DNA of 64,000 nucleotides from NCBI GenBank assembly GCA_934343915.1, contig CAKRIL010000013.1:9286-73285 (forward strand), given 5' to 3'. A program made the position numbers and the translations under genes. Shown here piece after piece: positions 9,010-18,660 of the stretch. This DNA is from an uncultured Lachnospiraceae bacterium (GTDB lineage Bacteria; Bacillota; Clostridia; Lachnospirales; Lachnospiraceae). The notes beneath the pieces were generated by a model. It worked only from the letters and a program-made list of their open reading frames with translations. It made no database searches and was not told the DNA's origin. Positions within the stretch are counted from its first letter, which is position 1, and the number at the start of each line of letters is the position of its first letter.

Positions 9010-9495
9010 TTACTCTTTATCGGTGCTGTCTGAACCACTGCCTGTTGAACTGCCGCCTGTAAGCTCCTTGTAGTAATCCTCATCAACAACTGAGTACAAA
9101 TCATCAATATTGTAGAGATAACCACCGATTGAGAGATATGTACCATCCTCACGAATCTCAACCGTCTGTACCTTACCGCTTGTGTATTTTGTCTCACCGG
9201 TGCTGTCCGTCGTAGCCATGATAACATATTTTCCGACAAGATTCTGTGCCTGTCCTGTCTGCATAGACTCCGACATATTCTGAAGTTCCTCAATCTGCGA
9301 GAAAGTAGCCATCTGTGATACCCACTCTGTGTTGGTTGTAGGCTCAAGCGGATCCTGATACTGCATCTCAGCTACAAGAATCTGCAGGAACTGATCCTTA
9401 CCCATTGTGGATGTACCCTTTGTATCTTCTGACAGATTATCAGGTGTTGTATTAGCGTAAATTTTACCATTTACTATCTGTGCGCTTATTGCCAT
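9010..9495 (-). CDS. flgD: FlgD, hook assembly scaffold (hook cap)
   Basis: A 161-residue FlgD. The conserved N-terminal motif is MGKDQFLQILVAEMQYQDPL, followed by TTNTEWVSQMATFSQIEEL. The NLVGKYV segment opens the small beta domain. The C-terminal tail is Ser/Gly/Asp-rich. FlgD caps the growing hook and is discarded when the hook is finished. At 161 residues it is shorter than the enterobacterial protein (about 230) but similar to other short Firmicute forms. ATG 9495 has AAGGAG upstream. Confidence 0.95.
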   Translation of the reverse strand: MAISAQIVNGKIYANTTPDNLSEDTKGTSTMGKDQFLQILVAEMQYQDPLEPTTNTEWVSQMATFSQIEELQNMSESMQTGQAQNLVGKYVIMATTDSTGETKYTSGKVQTVEIREDGTYLSIGGYLYNIDDLYSVVDEDYYKELTGGSSTGSGSDSTDKE

Positions 9496-9534
9496 CGTTA
9501 TTCTCCTTTCCTCTCCGCATATATACGGAAAATA

Positions 9535-10974
9535 TTATGCCATGTAGTCTACACTTCTTCCGGTTGCTCTCATCATCTCAACCTCAAGTGCCTCATCATC
9601 CGTCAGGTTCAGATCATCATCACCTATAAGGGCGTTGATTTCATCGAGTGAAAGCTTCCTTGTCTGTCTGTGTCCGCTCTCCTGATTGGAATTGCCGTCC
9701 TCACTGCCCTCGAGATTCTTTCCTGTCTCAAAGCCATGGCTCTGCACCGTGACCTCAACTGCTTCAACCTTAAGCCCCTGCTGTTCAAAGCTTTCCTTAA
9801 GCTGTACAAGCTGATTCTCAATTACGTTCTTAACTGCCTCGTCCTGTGTTGCAAGCTGAGCCGTAATGATGCCGTCCTTAACCGCAACCGCAAGATTAAC
9901 CTTTCCAAGGCTCTCCGGATGAAGCTGTAATTCCATCTCGGTTGCAGCACTGTTGACATTGACCTTAACGGCATCGATTATCTGTCTTACAATCTCCTCC
10001 GAGCTTACGCCGTATCCCTCGAATGCGCTGTCTGCATTGATTGCATTGTCGACATTACTTATAAGTGTCTCAAGGAACTGCCCCGACAAGCTCTCACTGC
10101 CGTTCCCAGTCATTTCGGAATTGGAATTATTCTCGGAATGAAGTGTAATCTTCTCCTCAAGAGTTCCCTCAGTCTGCTGGTTAATCGTCTGCACGTTCTC
10201 ATCTGACACATGCCGGGACTCAGCCTTCCGTCCGGTATCTTCTGCCGTGGTCTGTCTGTCATCAGTAGGCTTCTGAATACCGTTGTCTGTCAGAATCTCC
10301 GCAACCGTATCGCTCTGTGCATTCTGAACAGGCGTGTCAGCTTCATATACCGTGTTGTCATCAGCAATAATATCCTCTGTCTGCGACACATTGAACTGCT
10401 TTAGCATATCAGCAAGCTTATCGTCCGATATACCAAGCTCATCAGCTGCACTTCCTACTACTTCCTTAATCTGACTTCCAAGCTCCGCAAATGTCTGCGA
10501 TATGCTGTCATCAGTAAGAAGCTTCATCGAATCTCCGTCAGCTAATGCATCTGCAACAAAGTCAGCAAGATTTCCCTGATTAAGCAGGTCAGTGATGCAC
10601 ATTCCGCTCTCGGCAAGCATCTTTTCAAGCTCTTCATCAGTGACATCCAGAACTGCGCATACCACAGCCTTGATTTCGCTTGTAAGTGCCTTAAGGTCAC
10701 TCGCCATAACAGACTCATCAACCGCTGTTCCATCGCCCATATGTCTTGCACCCTTCACAATGTACTCAACCTGTGAGCGGCGATTTGACATCTTCTCCTG
10801 AATGCCCGGTGTGTTATTCTGCACATTGTCTGCGCCCGACACATTCTTTAGCGACTGCTTCATCATACTGCCGAATGCATCAGCAGCCTTAGAAACATTC
10901 TGCATTGCAATATTGTACATGCTGTTGTTCTTGACTGTTGAAGTCACATTATTGACATTCGTGTTAGCTGCCAT
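9535..10974 (-). CDS. fliK: FliK, flagellar hook-length control protein
   Basis: A 479-residue FliK-type ruler. The C-terminal hook-length control domain is clear: LQLHPESLGKVNLAVAVKDG, then a segment with NVIENQLVQLKESFEQQGL and VEAVEVTV. The N-terminal two thirds are low-conservation, acidic and Asn/Ser/Gln-rich, as expected for the unfolded ruler and export region. FliK measures hook length and switches export specificity at FlhB. It sits between the MotE-like gene and flgD. ATG 10974 has AAGGAGG upstream. Confidence 0.92.
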   Translation of the reverse strand: MAANTNVNNVTSTVKNNSMYNIAMQNVSKAADAFGSMMKQSLKNVSGADNVQNNTPGIQEKMSNRRSQVEYIVKGARHMGDGTAVDESVMASDLKALTSEIKAVVCAVLDVTDEELEKMLAESGMCITDLLNQGNLADFVADALADGDSMKLLTDDSISQTFAELGSQIKEVVGSAADELGISDDKLADMLKQFNVSQTEDIIADDNTVYEADTPVQNAQSDTVAEILTDNGIQKPTDDRQTTAEDTGRKAESRHVSDENVQTINQQTEGTLEEKITLHSENNSNSEMTGNGSESLSGQFLETLISNVDNAINADSAFEGYGVSSEEIVRQIIDAVKVNVNSAATEMELQLHPESLGKVNLAVAVKDGIITAQLATQDEAVKNVIENQLVQLKESFEQQGLKVEAVEVTVQSHGFETGKNLEGSEDGNSNQESGHRQTRKLSLDEINALIGDDDLNLTDDEALEVEMMRATGRSVDYMA

Positions 10975-11047
10975 ACCTCATATCCTCCTTTCTTCAAAAT
11001 ATGTGCTGCGAACTGCAGCTTATATAGTCAACCGGATAACCGGATAA

Positions 11048-11920
11048 CTATCTTGGTGCATTGCTTCCGTCATGTGTGCCGTCAGGATTTCCGACAGGGT
11101 TCCTGCCCTGGCTTTCCTGCACTCTGTTCTCACGGTACTCCTCCATCGTATATGGTGACGGATACATAAGTAATGTAATCTTGGCTGCGTAGGTTGAAGT
11201 CATATTCTGTAATATGTCTGCCGCGTTTGTCACGCTCATGCCGGCAAGAATTGAAGCAACCTTCTCCTCATCACCTGTCATCTCCTCTAAGATGGACGCA
11301 GCCTGTGCAGCCTTCATCTTAGAATATGTGGTCGCAAGGTCTGTTATAATCTGACTGCTTGCCTGCTTTTCAAGCACCTGCTGATATATAAGTGCCGCAT
11401 TCTCCGGGTCAATGCTCTCATACCATGTCTTGTATGTGTCCGGGTCAGCCGCATAATTGCCTGTATAATCATTGCCGAATACAACCTGCTCATCGAACTG
11501 TCTCTTAAGCTCTTCATAATTCTTCTGATATGTCTCAAAAGGTGTGAGTCTTGCAACCTCAGAAGTAAGGCTTGCTATTGTGTCCGCATTCTCATTGATA
11601 GCTTCATTCAGACGAATATTCTCATTCTCAAGCTCTTCAATTCTCGCAATAGCCTCGGAAAGCGTTGTGTACGGGTACTTGCTGTCCATTCCAATCTCCT
11701 CGTTGGAAGCATCAGGAAGAATCTTGTTGATAACCGGAACATCCTTTAGCACAGGTCTTAATACCTTGCTTCCGAATCCGCCGACGTCGAGCTTGACAAG
11801 CAGAACGAATATGGCAAGCCAGATTAAAATAATCAGTATCGTTACAAGAATAATTACAAGCTTATTGGATTTTTTTTCTTCCTCCTGTTCATCTAATAAG
11901 TCATCAAGCTCTTCTGCCAT
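11048..11920 (-). CDS. MotE-like membrane protein with MgtE-N-type domain
   Basis: A 290-residue protein in the slot between fliJ and fliK that in Firmicutes holds the MotE/YlxF family. It has an acidic N-terminus, one membrane helix (about residues 19-43), a coiled coil (EAIARIEELENENIRLNEAI) and a C-terminal helical-repeat region resembling the MgtE intracellular domain (ALIYQQVLEKQ, MKAAQAASILEEM, NAADILQNMT). MotE-type proteins are thought to act as chaperones for MotC in some bacteria; here the function is inferred from position. ATG 11920 has AGGAGG six bases upstream. A longer TTG frame from 11938 overlaps fliJ and was rejected. Confidence 0.82.
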   Translation of the reverse strand: MAEELDDLLDEQEEEKKSNKLVIILVTILIILIWLAIFVLLVKLDVGGFGSKVLRPVLKDVPVINKILPDASNEEIGMDSKYPYTTLSEAIARIEELENENIRLNEAINENADTIASLTSEVARLTPFETYQKNYEELKRQFDEQVVFGNDYTGNYAADPDTYKTWYESIDPENAALIYQQVLEKQASSQIITDLATTYSKMKAAQAASILEEMTGDEEKVASILAGMSVTNAADILQNMTSTYAAKITLLMYPSPYTMEEYRENRVQESQGRNPVGNPDGTHDGSNAPR

Positions 11921-11921
11921 A

Positions 11922-12365
11922 CTAATCCTCCTGTTCAAATCGGAAGCTCACAAGCTCATCTATTTCCTTCTTCTCCTGGTCATTGAGTTCCTGAAGAAAT
12001 TCCTCGTAAGCCTTCTCTCTGAGTTTTTCCTGAATTTTTCGTTCCTTCATAATTTCACCAAGACGCTTCTGTGCAGCCTCAAGATTGAGTGAAGCAACCT
12101 TAACCTCCACAAGCTGTTTCTTAATCATATTCTTCGACAGCTCTATGGCATTCTTACATATATTAATCTGTCTGACATCAATACTGCCGGAAAGCTGCTG
12201 TCTGTAAGCCTCCTCATATGCCTTTTTCTGTGCAAAAAGCCCATCAAGCTTCTCTTCTTCCTTGCTGAGCCTCATCCTTGCAACCGCATATGAATTCTTC
12301 GCCTGTATCTCAAGCTTATTCTTGATATCCAGAATGTTCTGCATCCTGTAAACAAACTTAGCCAT
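11922..12365 (-). CDS. fliJ: FliJ, flagellar export coiled-coil protein
   Basis: A 147-residue, almost entirely helical, highly charged protein beginning MAKFVYRMQNILDIK, a usual FliJ start. FliJ is the gamma-subunit-like stalk of the FliI ATPase ring and links it to FlhA. ATG 12365 matches family length and has GGGAG ten bases upstream; a longer frame to 12389 was rejected. It directly follows fliI. Primary sequence is poorly conserved in this family, so coiled-coil character and position carry the call. Confidence 0.9.
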   Translation of the reverse strand: MAKFVYRMQNILDIKNKLEIQAKNSYAVARMRLSKEEEKLDGLFAQKKAYEEAYRQQLSGSIDVRQINICKNAIELSKNMIKKQLVEVKVASLNLEAAQKRLGEIMKERKIQEKLREKAYEEFLQELNDQEKKEIDELVSFRFEQED

Positions 12366-12402
12366 TATACTGCATCTCCCGACTGTCAATCAAAGCGTAT
12401 TA

Positions 12403-13716
12403 CTATTTAAAAATATCATTGAGGAGCTTAATCTCCTCGGAAAATTCATACTTGTCATCCACTCCCTGAAGCAGGTATTTGTTGACCGCCTCATGCTTCT
12501 CAATGGCGTAATCAATCTCCTTGTTGGAGCCGTTCTTGTATGCTCCTATGTTAATAAGATCCTCCGCCTCGCTGTAAGTGGCAAGTACATTCTTAAGTCT
12601 TCCCGCTACCGCCTTGTGCTCCTTGTCAACTATCTGGCTCATGACTCGGGATATACTCATAAGTACATCTATCGCCGGATAATGGTTCTTGTTGGCAAGC
12701 TTACGGTTAAGCATTATATGTCCGTCAAGGATACTTCTTGCCGTATCCGTAATCGGTTCGTTGAAATCATCTCCGTCTACAAGCACTGTATACAGACCTG
12801 TGATTGAGCCCTTCTTACTCATTCCCGCGCGTTCAAGCAGCTTAGGAAGCTCACTGTATACACTGGGCGGATAACCTCTTGTTACAGGCGGCTCGCCTGA
12901 TGCAAGACCAATCTCTCTCTGTGCCATGGAAAAACGTGTAAGTGAATCCATCATAAGCAGGACATCTTTTCCCTGGTCTCTGAAATATTCCGCAATAGCC
13001 GTTGCCGTCTTGGCGGCCTTGTTACGAATAAGTGCCGGCTTATCGGATGTCGCAACAATCAGCACGCTTCGCTTCATTCCTTCTTCACCGAGGTCTCTCT
13101 CGATGAACTCGCGTACCTCTCTTCCTCTCTCTCCGATAAGTGCTATAACATTGATATCTGCCTTCGTATTACGTGCGAACATACCGAGAAGAGTACTCTT
13201 TCCAACACCGCTTCCCGCAAATATTCCGATACGCTGTCCCTTACCTACCGTAATAAGTCCGTCAACAGCCTTAACCCCAAGAGGAAGTACCTCTGAAATA
13301 ATCTCTCTCTCCATCGGGTCAGGCGGTGCAGCCTCACATGGATATTCAGCGGTATAGCTTATGCTGCTCCCATCAGTAGGATTGCCAAGTCCATCAAGTG
13401 ACTTGCCGAGAAGCCCAGAACCAACCTTAATCATAAGCGGCTTGCCGGTATTCTCTACCATACAGCCCGGTGCAATTCCGTCAACCGATTCGAACGGCAT
13501 GAGAAGTATTCTTTTATCCTTGAAGCCGACTACCTCAGCATATATGGAATTATCCGGATTATCCTTTGGAATAATCCGGCACAAATCATTGAGCTTTGCG
13601 TCAGGTCCTACGGATTCAATACTGAGTCCGACCACCTTGGCGACGCGTCCTAGCTTCTTGTAATATGATTTGTCCGCAAGCTTTTTATATTTTTCCAAAT
13701 CTATATCTGCAAGCAC
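12403..13716 (-). CDS. fliI: FliI, flagellar export ATPase
   Basis: A 437-residue F1-type ATPase of the flagellar type III export system. Walker A is GIFAGSGVGKST (residues 164-175), followed by ALIGERGREVREF. Walker B is DVLLMMDSLTRF, with the SGEPPVTRGYPPSVYSELPK signature after it. It energises substrate unloading with FliH and FliJ, which flank it. The start is GTG with AGGAG ten bases upstream. Length and motifs are complete. Confidence 0.97.
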   Translation of the reverse strand: MLADIDLEKYKKLADKSYYKKLGRVAKVVGLSIESVGPDAKLNDLCRIIPKDNPDNSIYAEVVGFKDKRILLMPFESVDGIAPGCMVENTGKPLMIKVGSGLLGKSLDGLGNPTDGSSISYTAEYPCEAAPPDPMEREIISEVLPLGVKAVDGLITVGKGQRIGIFAGSGVGKSTLLGMFARNTKADINVIALIGERGREVREFIERDLGEEGMKRSVLIVATSDKPALIRNKAAKTATAIAEYFRDQGKDVLLMMDSLTRFSMAQREIGLASGEPPVTRGYPPSVYSELPKLLERAGMSKKGSITGLYTVLVDGDDFNEPITDTARSILDGHIMLNRKLANKNHYPAIDVLMSISRVMSQIVDKEHKAVAGRLKNVLATYSEAEDLINIGAYKNGSNKEIDYAIEKHEAVNKYLLQGVDDKYEFSEEIKLLNDIFK

Positions 13717-13749
13717 TCTCTACACTCTCCTACCGGATGTATTTTTCCG

Positions 13750-14577
13750 TTATTCGCCGCCCATACAGCTCAGAATCCTGATATCCTTAATAAGATTATC
13801 AAGCTGTACATCCAGGCTGCAGTCGAACACTCCTGCATCTGTCTCAATCAGACACTCATTTCTCTTAAGTGTTGCGTCTTCAGTAATCTCTATCCGGGTA
13901 TCCTTCGACACCGCACTGCTTATCAGATGCTGATTGCTTATCGTGAATCTATAATCATCAGGCGAAACATGAATAATGAATTCCCTGCTGATATCCGTAT
14001 TGTTCATGACAGAATTGATAAGACAGATAATCATATCCTTTTTATCCTCTGCCATCGTATGAGTAACCTTAGAAAACACCTTAAGAAGCGTATCGACAAG
14101 CTCAGGTTCTATCTCAGACATCTTATTCCTGTACTCTGTCTCAAGCTCGTTCTTCTTATTCTCATACTCAGTCTCAAGCTCCTTGATACGCTTTTCAACA
14201 TCGGCGGAGCCATTCTTTAATCCCTGCTCATATCCCTCATCCTTGGCGGCATTTATAAAATATTCTGCCTCCCTGTGAGCCTGATTTATGATACTGTCAG
14301 CTTCATTTCTGGCAGCCTCAAGTATCTCCTCAGTCTGAACATTAAGCTCCTCCTGTGTGGCAGCTTCCTCATCGGGCTCGGTCAACTCTTCAACGACCTG
14401 GGCGCTGAGTCCGCTCACGAACCCGTCAGCATCCGGTTCACCCGGCGTGATGAAAGATGCAGCCTTGATGTTCTTCTTAATGCTGCTTATCTTATCCATC
14501 ACCTTCTGATTGGAATCTATAACAAAATCGTCGGTATCCTTTACAACAAAGCTGTTGTATTTCAGCAGATTAGACAA
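13750..14577 (-). CDS. fliH: FliH, regulator of the FliI ATPase
   Basis: A 275-residue FliH/YscL-like protein that binds FliI and docks it at the C-ring. The central part is a long charged coiled coil with small-residue repeats (EILEAARNEADSIINQAHRE, then NAAKDEGYEQGL). The C-terminal domain carries INECLIETD-like strands (RNECLIETDAGVFDCSLD). The start is TTG, well supported by GGAGGTGA eight bases upstream. The frame overlaps the end of fliG by eight bases, implying coupling. Confidence 0.9.
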   Translation of the reverse strand: MSNLLKYNSFVVKDTDDFVIDSNQKVMDKISSIKKNIKAASFITPGEPDADGFVSGLSAQVVEELTEPDEEAATQEELNVQTEEILEAARNEADSIINQAHREAEYFINAAKDEGYEQGLKNGSADVEKRIKELETEYENKKNELETEYRNKMSEIEPELVDTLLKVFSKVTHTMAEDKKDMIICLINSVMNNTDISREFIIHVSPDDYRFTISNQHLISSAVSKDTRIEITEDATLKRNECLIETDAGVFDCSLDVQLDNLIKDIRILSCMGGE

Positions 14578-15580
14578 CTATCTCGTCACCTCCGCCTCTT
14601 GCAATTACAATCTCACCTGCGTCCTCAAGCTTTCTGATATTATTGACAATCTTCTGCTGAGCATCCTCGACATCCTTAAGACGTACAGGTCCCATGAAGT
14701 CCATATCCTCTTTGATCATAGCAGCAAGACGCTTTGAAAGGTTCCTGAATATAACATTCTGAACCTCCTCGTTGGCATTCTTAAGAGCGACAGCGATATC
14801 ATTGTTATCAATATCACGCAGCACTCTCTGAATAGCTCTGTCGTCGAGGGAAAGAATATCCTCGAATACGAACATCTTCTTTCTGATCTCGTCTGCGAGC
14901 TCCGGATCTTCCACTTCGAGAGTCTCCACAATATGCTTTTCTGTTCCTCTGTCAACAGCATTAAGTATCTCAACAATGGCATCGACACCGCCGACAATCG
15001 TGTAATCCTGATTAACAAGCGATGCAAGCTTGCGCTCCAGCACACCCTCCACTTCCTTTATTACATCCGGTGAAGTTCTGTCCATCTGTGCTATTCTCTT
15101 GGCAACGTCTGCCTGCTTCTCAGGCGGCAGTGCCGAGATTACCATAGATGACTGTGTCGGTGAAAGGTACGACAATATGAGTGCGATTGTCTGTGGATGC
15201 TCGTCCTGTATGAAGTTGAGAAGCTGTGCAGGATCTGTCTTTCTCACGAACTCGAAAGGACGAACCTGAAGGCTTGCCGTGAGCTTTCCGATAACCTGCT
15301 TTGCCTTGTCCGCACCAAGTGCCTTCTCGAGCAGGTCCTTCGCATAGCCGATACCGCCCTCTGCGATATACTGCTGTGCAAGACACACCTCATAAAACTC
15401 ATTGAGGACCTCTTCCTTGGTTCCCGGTGATACACTATTGGTATTGGCAATCTCAAGCGTAAGCTGTTCTATTTCATCATCATGCAGATGCTTAAAAATC
15501 TGCGATGACATCTCCGGTCCCAGTGCAATCAAAAGAACCGCCGCTTTTTGTATACCATCTAATCCGTTTTTCTTTGCCAT
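14570..15580 (-). CDS. fliG: FliG, flagellar motor switch protein
   Basis: A 336-residue C-ring protein that receives stator force. The N-terminal domain begins GLDGIQKAAVLLIALGPE. The EHPQ motif of the middle domain is at residues 127-130 (DEHPQTIALILSYL). The C-terminal charged helix that meets MotA is present (LDDRAIQRVLRDIDNNDIA). GGAG lies five bases before ATG 15580. It sits between fliF and fliH in standard order. Confidence 0.97.
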   Translation of the reverse strand: MAKKNGLDGIQKAAVLLIALGPEMSSQIFKHLHDDEIEQLTLEIANTNSVSPGTKEEVLNEFYEVCLAQQYIAEGGIGYAKDLLEKALGADKAKQVIGKLTASLQVRPFEFVRKTDPAQLLNFIQDEHPQTIALILSYLSPTQSSMVISALPPEKQADVAKRIAQMDRTSPDVIKEVEGVLERKLASLVNQDYTIVGGVDAIVEILNAVDRGTEKHIVETLEVEDPELADEIRKKMFVFEDILSLDDRAIQRVLRDIDNNDIAVALKNANEEVQNVIFRNLSKRLAAMIKEDMDFMGPVRLKDVEDAQQKIVNNIRKLEDAGEIVIARGGGDEIVV

Positions 15581-15619
15581 ATTGTCTCCATTCCGAAGCG
15601 TTATTAACTCACGTTTCCG

Positions 15620-17221
15620 TTAATCCCAGCCCTCATTGAGCCAGTTTCTGAGAAGCATTGCAACTGCTTCCGGATTCTCCTGTACGAATTTCTCAATAGC
15701 CTTGCGTGCCTCAGACTTATCCTGAAGGTCAATGTCCTCAAGCGGCGCCTGCTTCTCTCTTGTAGATGCAAGCATATCCTCGACCGAAAGCTCCGGCTCT
15801 GTCTCCTCGACAGTAACAGGTCTTGCACTTCTGAACACTACGAACAGAAGAAGTGCAACAATGAGAACCGCAAGCACAATCTGTATAATGAATGATGTAG
15901 GAGTCTTGCTCTTCTCTGTCTCTAAGAATATATACTTCATGTTGGCAGATATTTTAATACTTCCGACATCAATTCCAGTACCGCTTGCTATAAGCTGTGC
16001 CAAATCTTCCTCAACATCTATCGTAACCGGTGCGCTGTTGGCAAGCTTGTATTCATCATAGGTCATTGTATCGAGTAAGCCCTGTGTCGTAAGGTCAGCC
16101 TCTGAAACAACCTCATACCTTGTAAGTATTATTGCAAGGCTTGACTGGTCAAGTTCAACCGACATTGCGGCCTTCTCTGTTGTTGTATATGTACTGTTCT
16201 GCAGCCAGTCATACTGTCTTAATGAGTACTCACCGCTGGTTGTTGTTCCATTCGTTAAATCATATCCCGTATCGTCATCGTTGGATTCGGTACCTGCCAC
16301 GCCGCCTGAACCTGTTCCGTTGGTTGAGTCAACCTCGTAGCTTGTGCTCTTAAGCCCTTCCTCAGAGCCTGACGGTACAGTGTATTCCTGCATAATCTGG
16401 TTGACCATATCAGAGTTAAGCTTAAGATTAACCATAACCTCTGCATCAGAATAATTCTGTGTTGCAAGCGCAAGTGCCTTAACCTTCGCCTCCATGTTAG
16501 TCTCAAGCTGCTTCTGATACTTATACTGGTTGGACAGGCTCATTGATGTTGATGTAGCATCCGTGATTCCTGAGAAAAGGAGCTGTCCCTTATCGTCTAA
16601 CACTACAACGTTGTTGGTGTTCTTGTTTCCCACATTATTGGCAAGTAAAAGACCTATCGCCTCTGCCGTAGACTCATCAATGGTCTTGGTTGTCACAAGA
16701 ACCGCATTGATGAAAGCATCCTGATTTTCCTGAAAGATTGACGTTGAATTCTTAAAATCAATCGTAACCTGAGCACTCTTTATGCCATCAATCTTGCTGA
16801 GCTGTTCTGCGAATCTCTTCTCGAGATAATCCTTATAGAGCTTCTCCTTGTCGTCCTGCGTCTGAGAAAAGCCGCCGCTTAAGGCATCGCTTAATGAATA
16901 GCCGCTTGACGATATATTGTTGGAACCCAGTACAAGCTGTGCCTCTATCTCGTCATTCTTGTCGATTATAATTTCGAAATTAGAACCGACCGTACAAGAT
17001 ATGTTATTGCTTGTCAGAAGTGATCTCACCTCTGTCGCCTCCGAAGCGGATGAGCAGTAACGCACTACAACCGTCTGCGGCTTGGCAAGCACAACTCCCA
17101 GTATGACAATGGCAATCACTGCGACAAGCACGGATGATATAAATATCGTCTTCTGCTTTTTATTGTATTTATTCCAAAATTCCTTTATCTTATCAAGGTA
17201 TTTCTTAACTATATCCGGCAT
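15620..17221 (-). CDS. fliF: FliF, flagellar MS-ring protein
   Basis: A 533-residue MS-ring subunit with two membrane helices, one near residues 25-47 and one near 440-460. Ring-building motifs follow the first helix (EIEAQLVLGSNNISSSGYS and EKRFAEQLSKIDGIKSAQV). The C-terminus ends in the FliG-binding segment NPEAVAMLLRNWLNEG. Length is typical. Its ATG has an AGGAG Shine-Dalgarno. FliF is the first ring assembled and anchors the C-ring and export gate. Confidence 0.97.
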   Translation of the reverse strand: MPDIVKKYLDKIKEFWNKYNKKQKTIFISSVLVAVIAIVILGVVLAKPQTVVVRYCSSASEATEVRSLLTSNNISCTVGSNFEIIIDKNDEIEAQLVLGSNNISSSGYSLSDALSGGFSQTQDDKEKLYKDYLEKRFAEQLSKIDGIKSAQVTIDFKNSTSIFQENQDAFINAVLVTTKTIDESTAEAIGLLLANNVGNKNTNNVVVLDDKGQLLFSGITDATSTSMSLSNQYKYQKQLETNMEAKVKALALATQNYSDAEVMVNLKLNSDMVNQIMQEYTVPSGSEEGLKSTSYEVDSTNGTGSGGVAGTESNDDDTGYDLTNGTTTSGEYSLRQYDWLQNSTYTTTEKAAMSVELDQSSLAIILTRYEVVSEADLTTQGLLDTMTYDEYKLANSAPVTIDVEEDLAQLIASGTGIDVGSIKISANMKYIFLETEKSKTPTSFIIQIVLAVLIVALLLFVVFRSARPVTVEETEPELSVEDMLASTREKQAPLEDIDLQDKSEARKAIEKFVQENPEAVAMLLRNWLNEGWD

Positions 17222-17261
17222 ATGTGCTCTCCTGTATCACTTGGTATCTCTTAATCAATTA

Positions 17262-17579
17262 TTAAATCTGCATCTGCATAATCTCTTTATATGCATCCAG
17301 AATTCCGTTCTTAATTGCAACAGTGTACTGAAGTGCTATATTAGCTTTCTCCTCAATAATGCTGAGCTCATGTGTGCTTGTAAGCTTGCCCATCGCATAA
17401 TCAATCTCAGCCTGCTGTGCCTGCTGTATGTATCCGTTAGTTCCCGAAATCAGGTTGACTGCAGCCTGATACAGCTCATCAAATGTCCCTGTATCCTGTG
17501 TCTTTGCAGTGTTATTGCCTGTAATCGACTTAGTAAGATAATCGCTTGATACACCGGACAATATATTGACTGTTGACAT
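17262..17579 (-). CDS. fliE: FliE, flagellar hook-basal body adaptor
   Basis: A 105-residue protein that joins the MS ring/export gate to the proximal rod. The C-terminal half is diagnostic: DYAMGKLTSTHELSIIEEKA then LQYTVAIKNGILDAYKEIM. It sits between flgC and fliF, the universal order in Firmicute fla operons. Length is normal for the family. Confidence 0.94.
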   Translation of the reverse strand: MSTVNILSGVSSDYLTKSITGNNTAKTQDTGTFDELYQAAVNLISGTNGYIQQAQQAEIDYAMGKLTSTHELSIIEEKANIALQYTVAIKNGILDAYKEIMQMQI

Positions 17580-17614
17580 AAAAATCCCTCACTTTTTTAC
17601 TATAATTCATAACC

Positions 17615-18064
17615 CTACTGTCCTATCTGTAGTCCCTTCGCAGCCATGCTCTTAGATGCCTCAAATGCTGTCGCATTAGCCTCGAATGAGCGTGACGCAT
17701 CTATAAGATCCGTCATCTCGGTAATTATATTCACATTAGGATATGTAACGTATCCGTTTTCATCCGCATCGGGATGTGAAGGGTCATATACCAGCTCCAT
17801 CGGTGTATCGGTATCATTGACAATTGCTGTTGCCTTAACGCCGTTGCCCACACCGCTTCTCGTCGCATCAAAAATCTCGCTGAAGGTTTTGATGCCGTAA
17901 TTATTGCCTTTTTCTGCAAGAACAACATTCTTGCGGACATAAGCACCGCCCTCATCCGTCCTTGTAGTCTTGACATTCGCGATGTTCTCTGAGATAACAT
18001 CCATTCTGAGTCTCTGTGCCGTCATTCCTGATGAGGCAATGTTAAATGAACTGAATAATGCCAT
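17615..18064 (-). CDS. flgC: FlgC, flagellar proximal rod protein
   Basis: A 149-residue rod protein. The N-terminus (FNIASSGMTAQRLRMDVISE, then NIANVKTTRT) and the C-terminal helix (EMTDLIDASRSFEANATAFE) are the FlgC signatures, and YDPSHPDADENGYVTYPNVN is the conserved central motif. An AGAGGAGG-type Shine-Dalgarno precedes the ATG. It follows flgB by 20 bases. Confidence 0.96.
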   Translation of the reverse strand: MALFSSFNIASSGMTAQRLRMDVISENIANVKTTRTDEGGAYVRKNVVLAEKGNNYGIKTFSEIFDATRSGVGNGVKATAIVNDTDTPMELVYDPSHPDADENGYVTYPNVNIITEMTDLIDASRSFEANATAFEASKSMAAKGLQIGQ

Positions 18065-18084
18065 TATTGTGTCCTCCTCTTATC

Positions 18085-18483
18085 CTACTTAGACAAAACA
18101 GCCTTCATTCTCTCGAACTCACTGTTAAGACCTTCTATAATTCCATCGTACATAAGCTGATTGGAAGCAAGTTCTGCTTCTTCTGTGTCGATATCGACGT
18201 TGTTGCCGTCAAGTCTTGTTGATAACTCAGCATTGTCAGTATATACATATGGCTGTAATCTTCTGTAATCCACATTAGCTACCTTCTGGTCAAGAGTCGA
18301 ACTTGTCCTGCCCTGCCTTGCTATCTCATTCTGCAATAGAGACTCGAACTTCAGATCCTGTCTCTTATATCCCGGTGTATCAACATTAGCAATGTTGTTA
18401 TTCAATATCTCATTTCTCGTCCAAGCCGCATCAGCCGCAGACGTAAGCACATTAACATATCCAAACGCACCTGATTCAAACAT
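18085..18483 (-). CDS. flgB: FlgB, flagellar proximal rod protein
   Basis: First gene of the flagellar operon, 132 residues. ILNNNIANVDTPGYKRQDLK is the rod signature near the N-terminus, and the C-terminal half carries DIDTEEAELASNQLMYDGI. Two ATGs (18489 and 18483) follow AAAGGAG; only the second has good spacing (seven bases), so 18483 was chosen. A 248-base gap separates it from codY and holds the codY terminator, a candidate promoter and a candidate CodY site. Confidence 0.95.
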   Translation of the reverse strand: MFESGAFGYVNVLTSAADAAWTRNEILNNNIANVDTPGYKRQDLKFESLLQNEIARQGRTSSTLDQKVANVDYRRLQPYVYTDNAELSTRLDGNNVDIDTEEAELASNQLMYDGIIEGLNSEFERMKAVLSK

Positions 18484-18545
18484 TGTCATTCTCCTTTATG
18501 ATAACCTTAATGTCATAATACAACTCTAAACATACCCATCTAACA

Positions 18546-18573
18546 ATTATAAGTCATCCTGTCAAAATTACAA
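18546..18573 (-). promoter_or_regulatory. Candidate sigma-A promoter for the flagellar operon
   Basis: On the minus strand a -10 TATAAT lies at 18546-18551 and a -35 TTGTAA at 18568-18573, 16 bases apart. It lies after the codY terminator and about 60 bases before flgB. The -10 is perfect; the -35 matches four of six. Inferred by eye. Confidence 0.55.
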
Positions 18574-18595
18574 GAGTTTTTTACAAGAAGTTACA

Positions 18596-18610
18596 TAATT
18601 TCACAAAATA
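18596..18610. promoter_or_regulatory. Candidate CodY-binding site upstream of flgB
   Basis: The 15-mer TAATTTCACAAAATA matches the CodY palindrome AATTTTCWGAAAATT at 11 of 15 positions. It lies 22 bases upstream of the candidate flgB -35. CodY is encoded immediately upstream and represses fla/che in Bacillus, so the site is plausible but weak. Confidence 0.3.
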
Positions 18611-18660
18611 TACCACTTCTTAGCTCCTTCTTATCCTAGATATTGTATGTTCTCTGCCTT